Assembly (NCBI GenBank): GCA_014843695.1
Contig: CM026404.1
Span: forward strand, 85,280,712 to 85,344,711
Origin: Archivesica marissinica
Taxonomy: Eukaryota; Mollusca; Bivalvia; Venerida; Vesicomyidae
Length of the DNA: 64,000 nucleotides
Direction: 5' to 3'
The notes under the pieces are model-generated. The model saw only the letters and a program-made list of their open reading frames with translations. It had not been told where the DNA came from and did not search any database. Below are positions 59,820 to 64,000 of this stretch, one piece after another; the stretch's first letter is position 1, and every line of letters begins with the position of its first letter. A program made the translations under genes and the position numbers.

Positions 59820-60100
59820 AAGACAGACAGACAGACATACAGACATTTTATTCAAAACCATTAGGCTAAAAAGCCCATGAGGTCAAAACATATGCATGAT
59901 AGAGATAGCTAACAGTGAAACTACATATTGTAGACAAATGGATACAAGATACATTCCAAACGTGTATGCCTGCTAAACACTACAAATCCCCCAACACAAC
60001 AAAGACTGTTTAAAATAAATGCAATAAGATTAAACGGAAAAGATTTGGTTTCGCGCACGCTAGTATGGGTTTACATATTTGTTTCAATATAAATGCCATT
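59820..60100 (-). mobile_element. Possible LINE 3' terminus
   Basis: On the minus strand, catgggctttttagcctaat then ggttttgaataaaatgtctg ends in a short GTCT repeat (59821-59840). A small GGCT/AGCC hairpin just before a simple-repeat tail is typical of non-LTR 3' ends. No coding frame remains and the right limit is uncertain. Confidence 0.5.
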
Positions 60101-61108
60101 TATCAATTTCCAAGAATGTGGCTCCGACGGTTATATTTCAGACATTCAGGCTCTGGAATTACTGATCTTAGTGATACAGTATTTGTTTGGGTGCAATCCA
60201 GTGTGGACATGAAATATAATTAAATTCTATCCATTTGCAAGATACTGCTAGCGACTGAATTCCTAGTGCCATATTTGTAGTGCTCGAACGCTCTAGCACA
60301 CATCATTGCACAACACTGTGTGCCCTCATTCGTCACATGTACTCCCAACACCTGTCACAAATGTATCGACCAATCGCCGCATGTTCCAATTCCAAGATGC
60401 GTGATATCACGAAATACTATCATTTACGATAATTTCCTGGTAATTCCATGCTTTTAAACAAATTACATAGTGTCTATGATGCACGCTATCACATCAAATG
60501 ATGTCTTTCGAGTTCCAGATACGGATTATGTGTTACAAGCAATGTTATAAACACATGATGTTAAACATCATACATTGTATCCCACTCTCAAGCAATACAT
60601 TGTATCCCACTCTCAAGCAATACATTATGGAACGTCAAATCTTCTTAACATCACGTAGTTGCAGCTCTCTGCACAGATTCACTCGTATAATAGTCGTTAC
60701 ATTTCATTTGTTGAACAATTATTGTGCAGTCTGCGTATATGTATGTTATTTGAAAGCAATACGATATGTTTAAACTAAAAACTAAACTAAACTCTTCACA
60801 GATTGAAGCTATCTGTAAATAATTCGAGCGCGAATTTATTAACTTGATGAGAACTCGTTTAACAGTGTGATATGTTTCTACAACATACATGCTAATTACC
60901 GATTTCTAATGAGTGATGACTTTAGTCATTAATTGTGCCGAGTTTTATAGCTTTATTGATCACTTGTTTATTTATATGTAATTATATGTATATATTATGA
61001 CTATGTACTTATGCATACGTCATGAATAAACTTATGGTCTGTTCTGTTCTGTTCTTTATAATTAATTATAAATACATAGGATTGACAACTGTTTCACAGG
61101 GTGTGCTG
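60101..61108. other. No gene; 25-bp duplication and TTCTG-tailed segment
   Basis: tacattgtatcccactctca is tandemly repeated at 60573 and 60598. At 61015-61055 catgaataaacttatggtct followed by ttctgttctgttct resembles another non-LTR 3' end on the plus strand. The 91-codon frame at 60498-60773 crosses the 25-bp duplication and has no recognised domain. Confidence 0.5.
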
Positions 61109-61253
61109 TAGCCTGGGAACAGCCGTCGATATATTTTGCCTGGTCAGTCAAATAAATATATTGTAACACCGAGACTATTAATTGGGCCGTATTGAGTTTC
61201 TGATCATGTCATTTTGCTAGAAGTTAAAAATCGACAGACTGGCACCCAGGCTA
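61109..61253. mobile_element. 145-bp MITE with 9-bp target duplication, copy 2
   Basis: Same termini and length as 59648-59792, same orientation. The flanks are ggtgtgctg (61100-61108) and ggtgcgctg (61254-61262), a 9-bp duplication with one C-to-T difference at a CpG. Confidence 0.88.
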
Positions 61254-61409
61254 GGTGCGCTGGTACAATTCGAAATCATTAAGTTGATCTTTTAAGCGTA
61301 AGTTGCATCTGTCAATTGCACTAAATGATAAATAAGTTCTAACAAAGCCAATCAATTGTAAGTGTTGGACACGTAGTGTCATCAAATCGTTTTACTTTGA
61401 ATAACAAGA

Positions 61410-61550
61410 AGTGTGTGTGTTTTACGTTTATTTATCGGTGTACAGCACCGACACGAGACCTCGGTTTAAAGTCCCATCTGAAAGACTATTCATTTTATCA
61501 CAGTCAGATGGGGGATCGAACCTGTCCAGCGTGTTACCGTTACCATTGCA
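61410..61550 (-). mobile_element. SINE-A copy 8, internally deleted
   Basis: Tail end ttttacgtttatttatcg is joined directly to gtgtacagcaccgacacgag, deleting the middle. The head is also partly deleted (cctgtccagcgtgttacc). Confidence 0.85.
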
Positions 61551-61764
61551 CTTACTTTGAATAACAAGAAGCAGATGAGTAAGTAATTATAACCTATAAT
61601 TTAATTGGGAGAACAGATTTGATGTATTGTCAAATTATTGGTTTAGTCAATGCACATTGGACGATATTAAAATGTGGGAGTAACTAGCTTTCAATTAAAA
61701 TAAAGGTGATCTATATTTGCTACTGAGGCGGGAGTGGAGCTGGTATGTCATCTGATAAGGACAG

Positions 61765-61956
61765 TACAGTCTATATCCGTTATGTCAAAGTCGGTTATGT
61801 CGAATTATACGGTTATCTCGAAGTCGGATCAAAGTCTCAGACACTATCATTTTACATATAACTGGCTCCGTTTATATCGAATTTCGTTAAGTCAAACTTC
61901 GGTTATGTCGAAGTATTTTGCTCGGTCGGAATTCGACATGGAAGATGTAGACTGTA
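61765..61956. mobile_element. Tc1/mariner- or pogo-type MITE
   Basis: 192 bp with ends tacagtctatatccg and gatgtagactgta bounded by TA. The interior repeats gttatgtcgaa or close variants in both orientations (61792, 61900 and others). It has no coding capacity of note. Confidence 0.6.
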
Positions 61957-62276
61957 TATGTCTAAGAGAAGACTTTTGAGTATTGTTAATACTTGGTTAC
62001 AATAACAGTTATTGCGAATTTAACTTGATATATAAATACGCGGGTTAAGATTATTAATAATAATCGAAGTAATATGCGAGTGTGTTTCTACCTATATGTA
62101 ATTCTTAGTTGAAGACGACGACAATGATACAACATTACTTTGTGCCAAGTTTATTGGACATACTGACATACATTTAGGACACCACAGCAGACACTATCGA
62201 CTATGTCCCAATGCCCGCTCTGGTCTGCGAGATCAGGCCTGGTGGCTCTAAAACCCTTCTCCAACCTCAAGTGATA
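61957..62276. other. No feature seen
   Basis: Spacer without recognisable features. Confidence 0.5.
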
Positions 62277-62503
62277 TCGATCCCCCGTCTGACCTTAATA
62301 AAATTAACAGTCTTTCGGATGGGACGTTAAACCGAGGTCTCGTGTCGGTGCTTTACACTGTGCACGTAAAAGAACCAGAGGAGACTCTGGAATGGGTCTC
62401 TGTCTGTACCATTGCACTATCCTCCAAACTCTAAAATGATGTGTAATCTCTTCAGGAGGCGTCGCTCATTTGGGCAACCGGTAGAGACGATAAATAAACG
62501 TAA
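62277..62503 (+). mobile_element. SINE-A copy 9, head truncated
   Basis: Begins inside the B box (tcgatcccccgtctgacctt). The body is complete, and the tail gggcaaccggtagagacgat ends at about 62503 in aaacgta. Confidence 0.9.
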
Positions 62504-62522
62504 TATAAACATGTGTTATGAC

Positions 62523-62678
62523 TGAGCTTGATCTCGGCTCATCCATTGAAATTGAGCCTGAGCTTGATCTCGGCTCATCCATTGAAATTGAGCTGAGCTT
62601 GATCTCGGCTCATCCATTCAAATTGAGCCTGAGCTTGTTCTCGGCTCATCCATTCAAATTGAGCCTGAGCTTGAGAAC
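62523..62678 (+). repeat. 36-bp minisatellite
   Basis: A little over four units of gagcctgagcttgatctcgg plus ctcatccattgaaatt, with ttgaaatt changing to ttcaaatt in the later units. Confidence 0.9.
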
Positions 62679-62887
62679 AGCTTTATAAGCGCGGTGCCTG
62701 GACGTTATTGGACAACAATTCCAATTAAAAGTGTGTGCGAGCTCTGAGTGATTTGCACTTCTATTGAATAATTTACTTTGTCAAATTGATATTAATGGAT
62801 GCTATTTTAAGAGAGGGCGTTTAAATTTAATTAGAGCATTCATTCATTTAAAAGAACATTACCGGTAATCGAATTCAAGAAAGCTTA

Positions 62888-63406
62888 CATCGACATTACA
62901 TTGCAAAAAGCAAATAAAATGCATTTGTTCAGGTATAAATGCATTGCTACTACACTGCTGAAAACATTCGAACACTAACATTGAATCAATAAACAGTGTT
63001 TTTGTGGTATAAAACTTTCAAAAGTGAAAGTAGGATTTCATATAACGGTCATCCATGCTCCTGATATGACGTGTGTTTGTCATTGGAGTCAATACTAAAG
63101 ATGCGATACTTTCGATTAGAGATAATTTAACTAAGATTAGTCTACAAATAAATATGCATAGGCACACATGTGAGATATCACGTCAATATGTACCATACCT
63201 CGTGTTATTCAGGATACTCACATTGTATTACGCATGAATGTAGACTCTATTTACATTATGTTGTTATGTCAACAAACCGCGTATACGACGTTTGTTTATT
63301 TGTTGAAATACTCAGTTTTTGAGGCAAATATTTGGAAAAAAATAATATCATATAATAGCAAATTCTGCAGACATTTGAGTTTTCACCCGATGTAGTGTCG
63401 CTTTAA
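62888..63406 (-). mobile_element. 520-bp TTAA-flanked MITE, copy 4
   Basis: The right edge gatgtagtgtcgctttaa is well preserved. The left edge (cgacattacattgcaaaaag) is decayed. The interior is collinear with the copies at 23025 and, inverted, 49440. Confidence 0.82.
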
Positions 63407-63585
63407 ACTATTTCCAAGAAAGGTTAAATTGTTAGAGATATATAGGATCTATCATTAGTTGTGATGTCATACCATGTTTTATGAAACGAGTTTTGGAATT
63501 TTGCTATTAAGCGAGCATTTTGGTGAGTGTAATAGCAATATGCCAAAGCTAGTTTCAGAAAATATAGTACGAAATCACCATGAGT

Positions 63586-63785
63586 CCGCCTCCGTGGTCG
63601 AGTGGTTAAGGTCGCTGACTTGTATACCACTGTAACCTATCATCACGGGTTCGAGCCCCGCTCAGACCGTGTTTCATTTATATGAAAAAGTTGGCAGTTT
63701 CTTACGGAGGTTGGTGCACCCAAGTACTGGTTAACCGCTGGAGCCTGCCCAGGAAAGGTGTTGTTAGGTAAACTGCCCGCCGGCG
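63586..63785 (+). mobile_element. SINE-E copy 3, intact head
   Basis: Head gcctccgtggtcgagtggtt (A box) and cacgggttcgagccccgc (B box) with a Leu/Ser-like spacing. Body ttcttacggaggttggtgca and gttaaccgctggagcctgcc. The tail is lost after taaactgcccgccgg. A working tRNA gene is unlikely because the body follows without a terminator-like T run. Confidence 0.85.
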
Positions 63786-64000
63786 ATATAGCCCAAAAAT
63801 GGTGCTGATGCAGGCGTAAAACCCGAAATATAACATAATAACGAAATCACCATGAGTGTAAGATACATTTATCACATTACCACAGTAACAACAACCATAA
63901 ATTAGAAAGAAACTTTTCTGTTTGCCAGTATACTTTTAAGCCTATTTACATCTGACGGAAATCAGTAAGGTGCATCATCCGTGTGCTGTAGTAAATAGAC

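Noticed and set aside
63586..63670. Functional Leu/Ser-like tRNA gene
   Set aside because: A and B boxes are good, but SINE-E body sequence follows directly and the element recurs elsewhere. It is better explained as a SINE head.

Overview
The window looks like repeat-rich, intron-containing animal DNA. A marine invertebrate, probably a mollusc or another lophotrochozoan, is my inference from the many tRNA-headed SINEs, TTAA-flanked MITEs and long minisatellites. There is no bacterial-style gene organisation. Two runs of exactly 1000 N (1397-2396 and 39513-40512) are scaffold gaps of conventional size. I found no complete protein gene. Nearly every long open frame is an artefact of a tandem repeat.

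Layout. 1-1396: AT-rich 45/32-bp satellite. 2397-13182: 41/55-bp satellite. 13183-20003: 38/31-bp satellite joined directly to the previous one. 20004-23690: single-copy and transposon-derived DNA, with a LINE fragment split by a SINE. 23699-29664 (minus strand): gene remnants made of one clear xanthine dehydrogenase (XDH) exon and two consecutive cytochrome P450 (CYP4-like) exons, separated by three minisatellites (54 bp, 28 bp and a GTCAC-rich array). 29962-32224: 3' end of a LINE, two SINEs and a 1.1-kb CATA microsatellite that appears to have grown from a SINE tail. 32328-38567: MITEs, nested SINEs and a Tc1-like transposase remnant. 38826-39449: 55-bp repeat. 40513-46162: the 45/32-bp satellite again. 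46163-64000: a mosaic of MITEs, SINEs, short minisatellites and featureless DNA.

How the parts relate. The 54-bp minisatellite beside the XDH exon is a reiteration of that exon's own 3' splice site, so about 50 decoy acceptors lie immediately upstream of an exon carrying the catalytic-glutamate motif. One LINE 3' end (minus strand, about 29962-30605) is the evident source of the 3' tails of two SINE families with different tRNA-like heads. In one of them the last 21 codons of the LINE reading frame are still legible. A second tail is shared by two further SINE families. At least five MITE families are flanked by TTAA. One MITE family of 145 bp has 9-bp target duplications, and another MITE has an expanded minisatellite inside it.

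Limits. Family names rest on reading translations and motifs by eye. No alignment, search or folding program was run. Array edges are good to a few bases and copy numbers are approximate.
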